Of a stretch of DNA of 64,000 bases, positions 1-17,722 are shown one piece after another. Source of the stretch: Acanthamoeba castellanii str. Neff (lineage: Eukaryota > Discosea > Longamoebia > Acanthamoebidae); assembly GCF_000313135.1 (NCBI RefSeq), contig NW_004457654.1, positions 1,316,730 to 1,380,729 of the forward strand, read 5' to 3'. The translations under genes and the position numbers were made by a program. The first letter of the stretch is position 1. Each line of letters opens with the position of its first letter. Below the pieces are notes generated by a model. That model had not been told where the DNA came from. It did no database searches and was given only the letters and a program-made list of their open reading frames with translations.

Positions 1-53
1 AGTTTCCTGCCACCAATCGCCACTTTCGGTATGTCAGGAATTCACTTCTCTTT

Positions 54-6777
<6,724 letters not shown>

Positions 6778-7644
6778 GTGGCGGTCCTGAGGTCGCGTCC
6801 GTGCGACTGCGATTTACTGATCTCAGCGATTAATTGCAAACGCAAAATCCTTCCAAGATCGTGTGTTGCCTGTGGCGAGCCCTTTTGTTGGCGCGCAGCC
6901 CTTTCGTGGCGCTCGACTTTTTCTCTTTCTCCTGCAGGGAAAAAGAAATACAAAAAGAAAATTGTCCAACCATCATTCAAACCACCACACTGACAACCAC
7001 GGCCAACATGGTGGGCAGGCGACACTCCATGAAAGCCCTTGGTCAAGTGTGTATGGAGGAGCATCTTGCAGCTGGTTTTACCCAAGTAGTTGGTGAGTGA
7101 TTTGAAAAAAGTCAAGGCTGGAGGTGGTGCTGGGACACCCTCCCTGCCATGAACTTACTTGACCACCAGTGCCAGTGAACTTTGAGGGCAAACGAGGTTT
7201 TGATGGAAAGGGTTGATGGTTGAGCTGTTGGTGGAGTTTACATGGTCGGCCGAATTGTGTGGGGAGGAAATGTACAGAAGAAATGAAGAAAACTCGGCTA
7301 AACTGTGCTCTTTGCTCGGTGTGTAGATGCTGCTCGGGTGCTGGTGGCACGCTGGTGGCAGAAGCCAGTGGGCCGCCCTTCGCTCCTCTTCTACTCAATT
7401 CCCTGCGAGCTACACGCACATCGTCTACTCTCCGACGGTGAAGCCAAGACAAAGGCCGCTCGCCATCCATCCGCACTACACTACACAAATCGAGAAAGAA
7501 CGAGAGATTTCCCCACCCGACTGCCTTCCCTCTACTCGTTGTGCACGCCCTGCTTGCAGATCTCGTCGTTCATAAGCCTGCCGACGACGATCGAACGATC
7601 ACAATCCTCTACAGCAACAACTACACAACCCGCCGAAACGGACA
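6778..7644. other. Divergent intergenic region, ATAD2-like / F-box-LRR
   Basis: About 870 bp between two divergently read genes, presumably holding both promoters. It contains one possible two-exon small ORF on the + strand (7008-7216, listed separately). Nothing else is recognisable. Confidence 0.5.
7008..7216 (+). CDS. Candidate two-exon small ORF, 43 aa (doubtful)
   Basis: An ATG at 7008 in a favourable context (CCAACATG) opens an 85-nt exon ending at a GTGAGT donor (7093). A CAG acceptor at 7167-7169 restores the frame into a 47-nt exon that stops at 7214-7216. The product begins MVGRRHSMKALGQ and ends FEGKRGFDGKG. The 77-nt intron fits the size range of its neighbours. I do not recognise the peptide, and it could be chance within an upstream region. 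Confidence 0.25.
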
Positions 7645-9723
7645 ATGCAAGGACAAGACAGCAAGCAGCTGCATGCCTTGCTTGAGCGATTCGACAAGCG
7701 CGAGGAGAAGTTGCTTGATGCACTGCCGCTGGACAAGGAGGAGCGGGTAAAGCTGGGCAAGGAGCTCAAATACCTCCGAGAGGTCCGAGATCAGCGCATC
7801 GACAAGCTCCTACTTCTGCAAGAGCCTGCGTCCGGTGACTCCCCCGGTGAGCCGCGGAAGCGCAAGCGTCGGGCATCGACCATCGACCGCAACAGCTCCA
7901 AGGGCAAGCGCCGGGAGACCGGCCACGCCGCCTACGACCTTCCGCCCGAGCTGTGGTGCCAAATCTTCTCTTTCCTCAGCCGCAAGCAGCTCCTGGCGGC
8001 CTCGCTCGTCTCCACGGTCTGGCGGTACGCCTTCCCGTCTTGTCTGTTCTCAGCGCGTAGTGTAGTGTAGTAGCCCTCAGTAGGCAGTCAGAGCTCAAAA
8101 CGCTTCTCTCTTCGCCAGGAGTCTTGCTCTGCACCAGTTCCAGCACGTGAACCTGAGCCTGGTCAAGTTCTCCCCGCCGGAGGAGGTCTTCCGGAAGAAG
8201 TTCATCTTCGCCTGCAAGAACCTACCCTCCCTGCGATCGCTCAATCTCACCGGCTGGGGCAGCCGAGGCATCAAGGTACCACTCAGTCTCTTCCATCGAA
8301 ATGCCCAGCGTGCTCTATCATTGGCGCAGGAAGCTCAACGATCTTCACACCACAGGACATAGGGAGCATGCTGGCCTATCTGCCGTCGTCGTCGCTGTTC
8401 CACCTGTACCTGGACAATACGCCCTTTCTCGAGGACAAGTACCTCCCGCTCCTTCCGAGCTCGCTCCGCACCCTGTCGCTCTCGCACTGCAACATCTCGA
8501 GCCGTGGCCTCAAGTACCTCTGCACGCCCCATCCGCTTCACGCCCCGACCTCGCCCTCGCTGCGCTCCGACTCAGACGAGGATCTGCCCCTGATCCCGGT
8601 GGCGGAGCGACAGCCATCGGACTGGGTCCCCGGCCAGCCGCTGCCCACGCCCTTCCCGCAGCTCCAGACTCTCAACCTCTCCTACTGCCCCAACATCACC
8701 AACCACGGCCTTAAGTACCTCCGCGGCCTGACGTCGCTCACGTCGCTCGACCTCTGCTCGCCGTCGTTCCGCGTCACCAGCGAGGGACTCAAGTCGCTGC
8801 CGTCGTCGCTGCGTTCGCTCGACATCTCGTACATGGACAAGCTGACCGATGAGGGCATCAAGGCCCTGCGCGCGGTGTGCCCCGACCTTCAGGTGCTCAA
8901 CATCTCCAAGTGCAACAAGGTCACCAACGACGGCATGCGGTTCCTGCCGGCCAAGCTGCGCACCATCTTCCTTTCGCACTGCTACAACATCACCGACGAG
9001 GGCATCGCCAACCTCGCCGTCGCCGTGCCCCTGCTGGAGAACTTCCACTTCTCCTACTCGTCGCTGACCGACGACGGCGTGCGCCACCTGCCCCGCGCGC
9101 TCAAGGCCCTCAACCTCTCCTTCTGCCCGAAGCTCACCAACGAGGGCATGCGCCACCTGCCGCCGCATCTCCACACCCTGCTCCTCTCCTACTCCTACAA
9201 GATCACCGACGAGGGCCTCCGCGCCCTGCCGCCCTCGATCGCCACGCTCAAGCTCTCCCGCTTCTTCGAGATCACAGACGACGGCCTCCAGCACCTGCCG
9301 CCCGCGCTGCGCAGCCTGGACCTCTCCCTGTGCGACAGAGTGTCGGACCAGGGCATGTCCCGCCTGCCGCCCACGCTCGCCGAGCTCAACCTCTCGCGCT
9401 GCGACGGCATCACCGACGCCGGCGTCGCTCAGCTGCCCCGCTCGCTCGGCAAGCTCGACCTCTCCTTCACCAAGCACGTGACCGACGCATGCCTCCGATC
9501 GCTGCCCAAGGCGCTCACCTCGCTCAACCTCTCGTCGTGCCCCGAGATCACGGGCGAGGCGCTGGCCGACCTCCCGCTCTCCCTCTCCCACCTCTTCCTC
9601 TCCCACTGCGAGAAGGTCACCGACAAGATCTTCACCTCCCTGCCTCGGCCGCTCGAGACCCTCGACATCTCCTCGTGCAGCGGCGTCGTCGAGAAGTATC
9701 TCCTCGACAACTGCGTCGCCTGA
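7645..9723 (+). CDS. F-box/LRR-repeat protein (FBXL/AMN1 type), 634 aa
   Basis: Probable substrate receptor of an SCF ubiquitin ligase. Three exons keep frame: 7645-8024, 8119-8275, 8356-9723. An N-terminal charged helical region is followed by a basic NLS-like KRKRR (about aa 72-76) and an F-box (about 97-130, DLPPELWCQIFSFL...LVSTVWR). The C-terminal two thirds is a solenoid of about 15 units of about 23 residues with the pattern LPxxLxxLxLSxCxxITDEGL. It ends soon after the last repeat, with no other domain. The regular repeat and strong GC bias produce a long antisense open frame that I do not believe. Confidence 0.9.
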
Positions 9724-9957
9724 ACGAACATCATCTATCAACGTCACCCCACCTTCTCTAGCTCGACTTCTCCTCCTTCTCTCGCTGCCGCTACTCGCGT
9801 TCGTGTAAATAGGCGTAGTAGATGGCAGCAGCGTAGAATGTTGTACGTCATCCACATCTTGTAAAGAGAGTTGTTCCCACTGTACATAGTAGAGACCCTC
9901 CTATCAACACCCTGTGCCTCTCCGCCTCTTCTATCGTTGCCTTCATCTTCTTGGTCT

Positions 9958-12361
9958 TCAGGAGATGGCCTGCATGACCTTGTCGATCGAGCGCAGCAGA
10001 TTCTTCTGCGTTAGGGCCGCCACGCTCGGCTCCAGCGTTGCCAGGTAGGCCGCCACCGCCGCCGACTTGCCGTCAAAGATCATTTCCATCAAGTCCTGCT
10101 CGTGCGTGTGCGTCGTGTGCGTGTGCGTGTGCGGTGGTGTTGAGGAGGTGTGGCTGGCAGAAAAGGAACAACAACAACAACAACGCACCTCCAATCTCAG
10201 AGCCTTGACCGGGACCGGCTCGCTCACCTCATCATCGACTTCCTCCGAGTCGTCCTCACTGGTCTCCGTTTCCGCCTCCGTAGCAGCAACGACGGCTGGC
10301 ACTGCGGGCGCGGGCACTGATGGTGGTGGCAGTGGTGGTGCCGATGCGGACGGCGCACGGGCCGCCGGGGACTCAACGCTGCTGCAGCGATCGATCCGGT
10401 GCGACGCGCCCAAGAGGTTGGCCGACTTCGTTGTCGAGGCCGAGCTGCCGCCCAGCGCAGGCTTGGTCGCGGCCGGGCTCGTTGTGCTCTTCGCCGTCCA
10501 GCTGGGCGCTGAGTTGAACAGACTGCGACTGCAATGAAGTAAGGTGATGGCTACGATGATATGATGGTGAAGGGGATGATGGTGGGGATATGAGCGTACG
10601 CTGGGGACGGTGCGGTGGTGGTGATTTGAGGCACGGGTTCGGGTTCGGTCACCTCCACAAAGTCGAGGTCGTCCTCCGAGTCTGACGACGCGCGCTGGGC
10701 CAACTGCTCGAACGAGTTCTGTCCGCCCATCACGGAGCCCTTGGCCAGCAGGAGCGATCCCATCCTGATCTTCTTGTTGAAGTCCGCCTCGCTCACCTAC
10801 GTGCTCGCAGCGATCGACACCGACGTCAGGTACCCAACAAAATAGAATTGAAGAATGACAACGACTGCGCACCAGCGATGGCGTAGAGTAGGCCGTCAGC
10901 AAGGAGGGTGCCAGGACGTCTTCTGGCCGCTCTTCGGTGACGGGCGCGTCGGTGACGAGTGCAGCCATGACGGGCACGGGCTCTGGTGCCGCGGTCTTGA
11001 GCGTACCCTTATGATGAGTGATATGGGTGAGTAAGTCACCTTGTTGAACAGCCAGCAGTGTTGAAGGTACCTCGCCAAAAATGAGATCGTAGTCTTCGAT
11101 CATGCACCGCACTAGATTGTTCGATGTCGCGCAGTCCAACAGCGCCAGGCTCACGTTTTCGTTAGGGGGTCGCAGGATGTTGGGTGCGAAGACGATGGCG
11201 ACGTTGTTTGGTGTCATCAGGTTGACGTCAGAATAGAGCGTCACCTTGTGCAACAGACCTGTGCAGAGAGTGATGTAGCGGCGGAAAAGAAAGAGCTCAA
11301 GAGACTTATATGTACCCATGAGGCGATAAAGAATGAGTTTGTTGATCAGTGGGAGCAGATCTATGACCCTTCTGATGGCCTGTGTGTGGTCGACGCCTCC
11401 CGTCTCTGCGAGAGTAGAACGCCCTGAGCACTCGTGCGAAACAGTCGCATGAGTCGAAGCGAGGGGTACGTACCCATGCAAGCGAGCCAGCACGGGTAAA
11501 GCTCGTAGGTGAGCAGCGGGTCGCGGGCCTCGCGGAAGAAGAGCTTCAGTACGCCGGCCACCGCGTGCGGGTCGGTCACCTTGGTCAGGTCCACCGCCTC
11601 GCCCCGCAGGTAGGCTGCCTTGATCGCCTTGACCTCGCTCACCGACCCCGATATACGGAACAGCCCCTCGGTCCGCAGGAACTCTGTGCACACCGCCCAG
11701 TTGGTGAGGCGATAGCATATAAACATCTACATAAATCGATATATGTAGATAGTAGATATGTAGCAATATATAGAAACATATAGGGTGTGGAGCATGTCTG
11801 AGCGTACCGTCCCTCTCGAGGAAGGTGACGGTCTCTTCGATGACGGCAGGGATCCTGCGCAACGAGTGCGTGGGGAGGTCGTTGCGATCGAAGTAGCCGG
11901 GGGTGAGTGCAGGCCGCCCCTTGGGGTTGGTCTTCTGCCGTCGTTGGTCCTTGAGGGCCTCCTTGGCCTCGCGCTTGGCGCGCACGCTGGCCTCGCGCTT
12001 CTCCTGCTCTACCTTCTTCTTCTCCTCCTTCAGTTTCTTCTTGTCTGCGTCGTTGGCAACCTCCTAGGATGATTGAGGGTTGTTGTTGGCCAAAAAAAAA
12101 CAATAAAGACCACAATCACTGGCGTCAGCTGGGCTGGAGCTGACTCACCTTCTTCCTAGTGGAGGGCTCGAAGCCCTCGACGATGGCAGCGTGGTGGATG
12201 GGGAACCATCCCTCCTTCTTGCCGTAAAATCCGTGGTAGTGCGTCCCCTCCTCGTTGATTCTCTCAACTGTGATGAACTGGCCCTTCTTGAACTTGAGCT
12301 CGTTCTTCTCCTTGTGTGAATGCACCGCCCTCACAACAAAAGGCTTATCAAGCCTCTCCAT
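9958..12361 (-). CDS. SH3-RhoGAP protein
   Basis: Predicted GTPase-activating protein for Rho/Rac-family GTPases. The first exon (start 12361, MERLDKPFVVRAVHSH) is an SH3 domain (ALYDY-like start, KKGQFITVERI, GWFPIHHAAIVEG). A Lys/Glu-rich coiled-coil stretch (about 12060-11930) follows. The RhoGAP domain includes TEGLFRISGS with the catalytic arginine finger (about 11660), LKLFFREARDPLLTYELY (about 11540), INKLILYRLMG and MTPNNVAIVFAPNILRPP (about 11190). The tail is Ser/Thr/Pro- and acid-rich. A last exon (SAAVAAYLATLEP...DKVMQAIS) ends at the TGA at 9958. At least eight exons. Confidence 0.9.
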
Positions 12362-12667
12362 TCCCTCCTCTTCTCACACTCAATCGAGGCGAGGTGGATT
12401 ACAATTTGTTTTTTCATGAAAAAAATAAATAAAATTCAACTGTGCTGTAGGCCCAGTGCTAGTGTGTTGCATAAAAGGAAAGGCTGTTCAAGTTTGGGTT
12501 GTAGTGTGAGCTTTGGCCACCAAAAACAAGTGTTGCTAGCTCAGACCGCCGGAGTTAGAGTTTGAGGTTTTGGCTGGTTCCCGCCACCGCGGAGATTCGA
12601 GATTGGAGAGACATCGAAAGAGGAAGTGTGCCCCTTCAACTCAATTTGAATTGAATTTGCCACCAAA
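12362..12667. other. Divergent spacer, RhoGAP / mitochondrial carrier
   Basis: About 306 bp, AT-richer than the flanking exons, between two divergent start codons. It is presumably a shared promoter region. No RNA gene or ORF is supported. Confidence 0.5.
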
Positions 12668-13881
12668 ATGAGGTACTGCTCGAGTGTGGGTTCGAGATTT
12701 GGAGCTCCAGGTAGGAAAATCTTACCTCAATTTTGCTTGTGGTTGGAGTGATGGTGGCAACGGGCAAGACTCCGGCCAGGCGTCGCGGGAGCGCGTGCGA
12801 CACTTCCTCGCGGGCACGCTAGCCGGAGCCGCTGGCGTGTTCGTTGGTCATCCCTTTGACACCGTCAAGGTACAATTAATTTTTATTCTATTAAGGGCCA
12901 TAATGAGTAAACGTATTAAATTATTTTTCTACAATTAATATAATAATGTCATTTATTCTCTATTTGTACCATGTTTTACTTGCAGGTGCGGCTGCAGACG
13001 CTGCCTGGAGCGTTCAAAGGACCGCTGCAGTGCTTCGTGCAGACGCTGCGCCGGGAGGGCGTGCGCGGGCTCTACAAGGGCCTGTCGTCGCCCATCACCG
13101 GCGACTCGCTCACCAACTGCCTGGTGTTCGGCGTCTACGGCCTCACGCGGCGCGCGCAGCTGGAGACCGACCAGACCGAGGAGCACTTCCCCCTGCTGAG
13201 CCTCACCCAGATCGGGTTGGCCGGCGGTGCGGCCGGGCTGATCGGCGGGCTTATCCAGTCGCCCGTGGAGCTCATCAAGATCAAGCTCCAGGTCCAGACC
13301 GGCACCGGCGCGGCGCGGCTCTACTCGGGGCCCATCGACTGCATCAAGAAGATCGTCAGGGCCGATGGGCTCAAGGGTCTGACGCGGGGCCTGGGCGCCA
13401 CCTGGTGGCGCGACATCCCAGGCTTTGGGGCCTATTTTGTAGTCTATGAGGGATTAAGGAGGTAACTCACACCGCACACGCACACGCACACGCACACGCA
13501 CACGCACANNNNNNNNNNNNNNNNNNNNNCGTGACTGCTTGTTCTGAGTCGTCGGTGATATGTGATCGCATGTGCGCGTGCAGGCAATGGGCGGATGACC
13601 CGCTTCGACCAGACGACGTGTCGCCGGTGAAGCAGCTGGTGGCGGGTGGTCTGGGCGGCATCGCGGCGTGGGGCATCTCGTACCCGATCGACGTGATCAA
13701 GTCCCGGCTGCAGACCAACCCGGAGTACAAGGGCATGTGGGACTGCGCGGTGAAGAGCTACCGAGCCGATGGCCACCGGGTCTTCTTCACCGGCCTGGGC
13801 ACCACCGTCGTGCGCTCCTTCCCGGTGAACGCCGTCATCTTCCTCGTCTACGAAGTCCTCATCAAGACCATCCCTGCTTGA
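12668..13881 (+). CDS. Mitochondrial carrier family (SLC25) protein, 305 aa
   Basis: Inner-membrane solute carrier. Four exons keep frame: 12668-12710, 12769-12869, 12986-13461, 13584-13881. All three carrier repeats show the signature: HPFDTVKVRLQ, SPVELIKIKLQ and YPIDVIKSRLQ. Length matches the family. Overall pattern resembles the carnitine/acylcarnitine and basic amino acid carrier branch (SLC25A20/29/45), but the substrate cannot be read from the sequence. The ATG at 12668 needs the first short intron to stay open. The third intron contains a (CACACG)n run and a 21-bp assembly gap, which does not affect coding. Confidence 0.92.
13509..13529. other. Assembly gap (21 N) in a carrier-gene intron
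   Basis: A run of N directly after a CACACG-type microsatellite, so the gap is probably repeat-induced. Flanking exons join in frame. Confidence 0.99.
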
Positions 13882-14431
13882 TTAACTTTTTTTTTTGAAT
13901 ACGAAAAGAATTCCACAAACATGCATGTACCGCAGCGTTGGCTGGCCTGCACCATCATCATCATCATCATCAGGCCTGATGATGGTGTGGCCATGTCTGG
14001 AAAGGTGATGATGGTGAGCCGGAGGAGATGCGCCGTCCGGAGGAAAAACTCCGGCGGAAGGAAAGCAGAATAAACCACAAGCGGCGACCGAACGGCGGAC
14101 CTACAAGACGCGCGGAAGAGGAAGATGAAAACTTGTCTTTGTTAAACCTTAGACTGCAACATCAGTATATATTACTGCTAATGGGCCATGAGGATACGCC
14201 ATTCGTCTCCAGACGTGTTCGGTGTCGTTCTCCGGGCCTTGCCTGCTGTGTGAGGTGTTGCGGTCTTCAGGCCAATGCGCCCGCAGCTTGTCGAGTCCGC
14301 GCGTTCGATGCTGGTCTGTCTGAATGTTGGCACAGATAGCTGAGCCCATTCTTCTTCTTCTTCAGTTCCAATTTAATTGACAAACAAGCCACCACAACAA
14401 TTGTGAGTTGTTGATGGTTGTGGCCAACACG
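13882..14431. other. Convergent intergenic region, carrier / CENATAC-like
   Basis: About 550 bp between two converging stop codons. It holds 3' UTRs and a short ATC/ATG triplet run near 13955. No further gene is supported. Confidence 0.5.
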
Positions 14432-15730
14432 TCAAGCACCGTCGCCGTTACTTGGCTTGGGTGGGCGTGCTGCTCGAGAAGGACGGCTGTTGCCAACGTC
14501 GTAGGCTCGATGCTTGCGCGCATGCATACTTCGAGGGCCTTCGTTCCACACACCGCCGAAAGAGGGCAGCCATTCGTTGTCTGCTGCACGCGCAGACGGT
14601 GGGAGAGTCAGTCGGCGTTACAACGACGCACTGGAAGATCAGAAGGATGTGTGTTCGTTCCACATACCGTGCTCGCCGCGGGCCTCGCGCTGCCTCTTCA
14701 ACTCGACGTACCAGCCACCGACGCGGTTGGGATTCTTGGCCTTCTTCTCGGCCTCTTTCTTGGCCTTCAACTCGTCGATCATCCGCCGCAGCTCCTCCTT
14801 GGGCGACATGAGTGGTTGAGGAGTCGAGGTCGTCGATGTCGAGGCGTCATCGAGGAGCCAAGGTGGCTTGGCCCCCGTGTGGACGTTGCCCTCGCCTTTT
14901 CGCAATTTGGGGATGGCGATCGCCGTCAAGTCTGGCCGTGATGCGCCGCAGCGCGGTCAGACTCATTGCAGTGCAGTGCCGTGCCGTGTTATGATCGTCG
15001 TGTCAAGGAGAAGGGAGAGAACGTACTCTCGCCATAGGCTATTGCCGTTTGGCGGCGGGTGCTTGTCAGGCCGCCGTTGCTGGTGTGTGGCGGAGGAGTG
15101 GGAGTACGGCATGATGAAGGAAACACTACTGGGAAGGGAAGCGGAGACGGAGATGAAGAAACAGATGGAAAGAAGGGAACGGGCGGAGAAACAGAAACAG
15201 AAACAGAAACAGAAGCAGGAGAAGGAGAAGGAGAAGGAGAAGGAGGAGAGGAAGAAGAGAGGTGTCTGGAAAGTAAGGATTGGATATGCTCTTCTGTGAG
15301 GGTGAGGAGGAACTGGTCCTTCACCCTGGCCGGCGCAGCGGTGGCCTTCCAGAAGGCGTGCACTGTTTCGTGGTGCTCCCGCGTTGAGAGGTGGCGCAAC
15401 ACGGCCTCACTGGCGCACCATGAGATACAAGGTTGGCACAATACATGTTAACATCTACGCGAGAGGAGGAAGGGTACCAGTGGAATTGATTGGCAGAATT
15501 GTCGATTTCTTCCTCACAAAACCAGCACCAGTAGCTACGTTCAGCCTCTTTGGATGTCGGGCTAAGCGAGGGCGAATCGAGGTATTGCCGGACGCGGAGG
15601 GCAATCAGCTTGGCTGCCGCCTTGTCGAGAATAGTTGTAGTTTCCTTTTTGTGGGTGGCAGTTTGAAGACATGCTTTGGCCCATCCCTATGATTGATTCT
15701 GCAAGACGGGCATCGATGGAAGCTGTACAT
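14432..15730 (-). CDS. CENATAC: CENATAC/CCDC84-like minor-spliceosome factor, about 350 aa, with apparent 1-nt frameshift
   Basis: The human homologue acts with the U12-type (AT-AC) spliceosome. Exons 15478-15730, 15027-15409, 14668-14931 and 14432-14583 keep phase across all three introns. Landmarks: an N-terminal Cys pair and His (CPSCRINH...KH); a second finger YWCWFCEEEIDN...LRHLSTREHHETVHAFW; a Ser/Pro/Val-rich low-complexity insert; the hallmark NVHTGAKPPWLL; PNRVGG; and a C-terminal EWLPSFGGVWNEGPRS. Exon lengths total 1,052 nt, one short of a codon multiple. The frame breaks in a short C run at about 15651-15657, just after KHVFKLP, which suggests one missing base (assembly error or real lesion). 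The start codon lies at the edge of an inverted-repeat arm. Confidence 0.88.
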
Positions 15731-15869
15731 CTCGCATCCAGAGAAGGAAGAAGGAAAAGAAGCAAACAAAAGAGCGGCGGAGGGAAGAAAACGGAGAAAA
15801 AGAAGGAGGCGCGAAAAACCGCGCCGAGTACGATGCACGGGCCTTGTGGAGGATTCCAGAAATAACAAA

Positions 15870-15941
15870 TCCCCTGTGGTGTAGTTGGCTAGCATTTCCG
15901 CCTGTCACGCGGACGACCCGGGTTCAAATCCCGGCGGGGGA
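15870..15941 (+). tRNA. tRNA-Asp (GTC), copy 1
   Basis: 72 nt, no intron. Acceptor stem TCCCCTG pairs with CGGGGGA, with one T-G pair. The anticodon loop CTGTCAC gives GTC (Asp). The A box (TGGTGTAGTTGGCTAGC) and B box (GGTTCAAATCC) are intact. A T5 run follows nine bases downstream. Confidence 0.97.
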
Positions 15942-15949
15942 GATCTTCC

Positions 15950-15954
15950 TTTTT
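15950..15954 (+). terminator. Pol III T5 terminator for tRNA-Asp copy 1
   Basis: TTTTT just downstream of the tRNA, with a second T run after one G. This is the standard RNA polymerase III stop. Confidence 0.75.
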
Positions 15955-16728
15955 GTTTTTGCTCCTTCCTCCAGCTGGGGCTTTTTGTGAGGGCAGCTTC
16001 CCCCAACGGCCAACCTAAGGTTAACAAATGCTCACCTTCTGGGTCTACTTGGTGCTGGTATTGTTGTGCCACATGTGTGCTGACATGGCACAGGTAAGGC
16101 AAGAACAGCATGGGCATGAGTAAAATCCACATATGGATGGTGGGAACACCTCTGGCAATTTCATCCACTGCACCAGCAAACATGGATGCTAAAAAGACTT
16201 TTATCCTAAACTATGAACTTGCACTCATTTTGAAAAGAGACATGATTTTGTTTGTGAGTTTAAATGGTCTGAGCAACAAAAAATGGTGATAATTTAAAAA
16301 TAATATCTCTCATTCATTTGGTGTGGTGTAATGGGAGAAGATTGGGATAATGTGAGGCTTCAAGACACTGGGTTAGCAAGTTGTTCCTAGAGGTTATCTT
16401 CTTATGGTGGTGATGCACTCCAAGGAGCACATTGGAAAGAAGATGGACCACATTTGTAATGTGCTCAATAACTGAGGTGTGTAAGGGAATAGATGGCTTC
16501 AGACATCTGGTCAAGGTCAGAGTGTTGGACTTGTGTCCCTGCTCCTGCTACTGCTCCTGTGGTGCTTGTTTCAAGATCTGCTGCTGTGCTTGTGCCTGTT
16601 GTGGTGGGTGCTGTGTCTGTGGATGTCACTATCCTCTGGACTGATTTCTATGGTATGATGGTTCCAAGTGCAGGGTGGAGGAGGGGTGGGAAAGCTGTTG
16701 ATTTGGTGAGTAGTCAGTGATCTGTTTC

Positions 16729-16748
16729 ATTGTGTACACATACACAAC
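16729..16748. repeat. Palindrome-family motif, CpG-decayed copy
   Basis: ATTGTGTACACATACACAAC. Relative to the intact copy at 17143, all six CpG sites read TG or CA. One further difference at the last base. Confidence 0.7.
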
Positions 16749-16885
16749 AAAAAACGGGAAGGGAGTGGAGTACCTGCCCAGGTAGACATGAACTGGAGTA
16801 GTTGAGGACAAAGTGCAAGAGCCTGCCAACACAGCAATGCCTTGTCAGAATGTGCACTGTGAAGTGGAGAGAGGGAGGGACTAGG

Positions 16886-16913
16886 AACTTGTGGTCATTT
16901 GAAATGAGAGGTC
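16886..16913 (+). repeat. 28-bp internal inverted repeat, left copy
   Basis: Identical to the reverse complement of 18197-18224; key part TGTGGTCATTTGAAATGAG. The pair lies about 0.8 kb inside the left arm and 0.4 kb inside the right arm, so it is not simply a continuation of the arms. Confidence 0.9.
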
Positions 16914-17142
16914 CAGTCATTTTGAAAAGTGATTTTGTTTGTGAGTTTAACCACATAAAAATGGTTTTGACAACACAAAAATGGTTTTAATTTAAACACT
17001 GCAAAGACAAAATTGGGAGCATCTTGAGAAATGGCAGATTAAAATACCATCATAATGAGAGATATGATGCTGTAACTGGGCCATCAGTCAAGGTCTGGAA
17101 TGACCAATTTCTATCATGTACATGTTTTGCTACACTTACTTT

Positions 17143-17162
17143 ATCGCGTACGCGTACGCGAT
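17143..17162. repeat. Perfect 20-bp palindrome with six CpGs
   Basis: ATCGCGTACGCGTACGCGAT equals its own reverse complement. It is the only CpG-intact member of a five-copy family in the core, and lies in the one CpG-retaining stretch (17145-17286). Confidence 0.95.
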
Positions 17163-17478
17163 GACTACGCACATTTTTTTCGGTACTTTCCTGAACGGTT
17201 GGCACACAGAACCATAAAAGGAAAAATCAGGTGCTGGGATTTAACTGGACAAAAAGTCAATTTTTATTCTTTACACAAGCAATTCCGAGGGGCTGTTTGT
17301 CACATCTCAGTGTGGAGAGTGCCCTTCATCTCTTCCTTCTTGGCCTCCTGAGGAGGTGGCTGCTCACTATGAGGGTGGCCTGGAGCTGCTCTTTGTCATT
17401 CACTTGATATTAAATTGTTGCAGCATTCATCTTCACATGATCTGTGGGGCAAGGAGGAGATAACTTAGCAAACATTCT

Positions 17479-17498
17479 ATCATGTATGTGTACACAAT
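17479..17498. repeat. Palindrome-family motif, CpG-decayed copy
   Basis: ATCATGTATGTGTACACAAT differs from the palindrome at 17143 only at its six CpG sites, three reading TG and three CA. Confidence 0.85.
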
Positions 17499-17670
17499 AG
17501 AATGTCCTGCAGTTTCAAAGCATGGGCTTTGAAAATAGCATGTATGCAATGGGGCAGTTACCTCCTTCAGGAGCTTCAACAGTTCCTTGTTGTTGGCCAT
17601 GGCTGATGGCAGGGTGACTTGCACCTATGCATACACAACAACAAAAACTGTAAAACCAGACACATACTTT

Positions 17671-17690
17671 ATCACATACACATACACAAT
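17671..17690. repeat. Palindrome-family motif, CpG-decayed copy
   Basis: ATCACATACACATACACAAT differs from the intact copy only by G-to-A at all six CpG sites. Homology continues outside the motif (CTTTATC before, GACTAC after), so this is a true repeat copy rather than a chance match. Confidence 0.9.
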
Positions 17691-17722
17691 GACTACATGT
17701 TTGACCTACCAATACTTAGTTT

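Larger units (their letters stand above)
15733..16094. repeat. Left arm of inverted repeat (with tRNA-Asp)
   Basis: Bases 15826-16094 (269 bp) are, by base-by-base reading, identical to the reverse complement of 18655-18923. Outward, 15733-15825 matches 18924-19007 less perfectly, in an A/G-rich stretch with a few substitutions and indels. The arm reaches almost to the CENATAC-like start codon, so it includes that gene's 5' leader and probable promoter plus the tRNA gene. Confidence 0.93.

Noticed and set aside
8572..9855. 427-aa open frame antisense to the F-box/LRR gene
   Set aside because: It mirrors the codon periodicity of the GC-rich LRR repeat on the other strand. Its product is a repetitive Glu/Val/Gly/Arg string with no family pattern.
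13465..13508. Possible CRISPR or telomere-like CACACG repeats (also GT/CA runs near 1620, 3035, 4485, 24265, 37455)
   Set aside because: Simple dinucleotide or hexanucleotide microsatellites inside introns, with no spacer structure. The organism is eukaryotic.
15885..16097. Two identical 70-residue frames over the tRNA genes (also at 18655-18864, minus strand)
   Set aside because: They read straight through the tRNA-Asp sequence and exist twice only because the arms are identical.
16493..16720. Possible protein remnant in the CpG-poor core
   Set aside because: Val/Pro/Ala-rich with no recognisable family. TG/CA enrichment alone gives many Val, Cys and Trp codons in this stretch.
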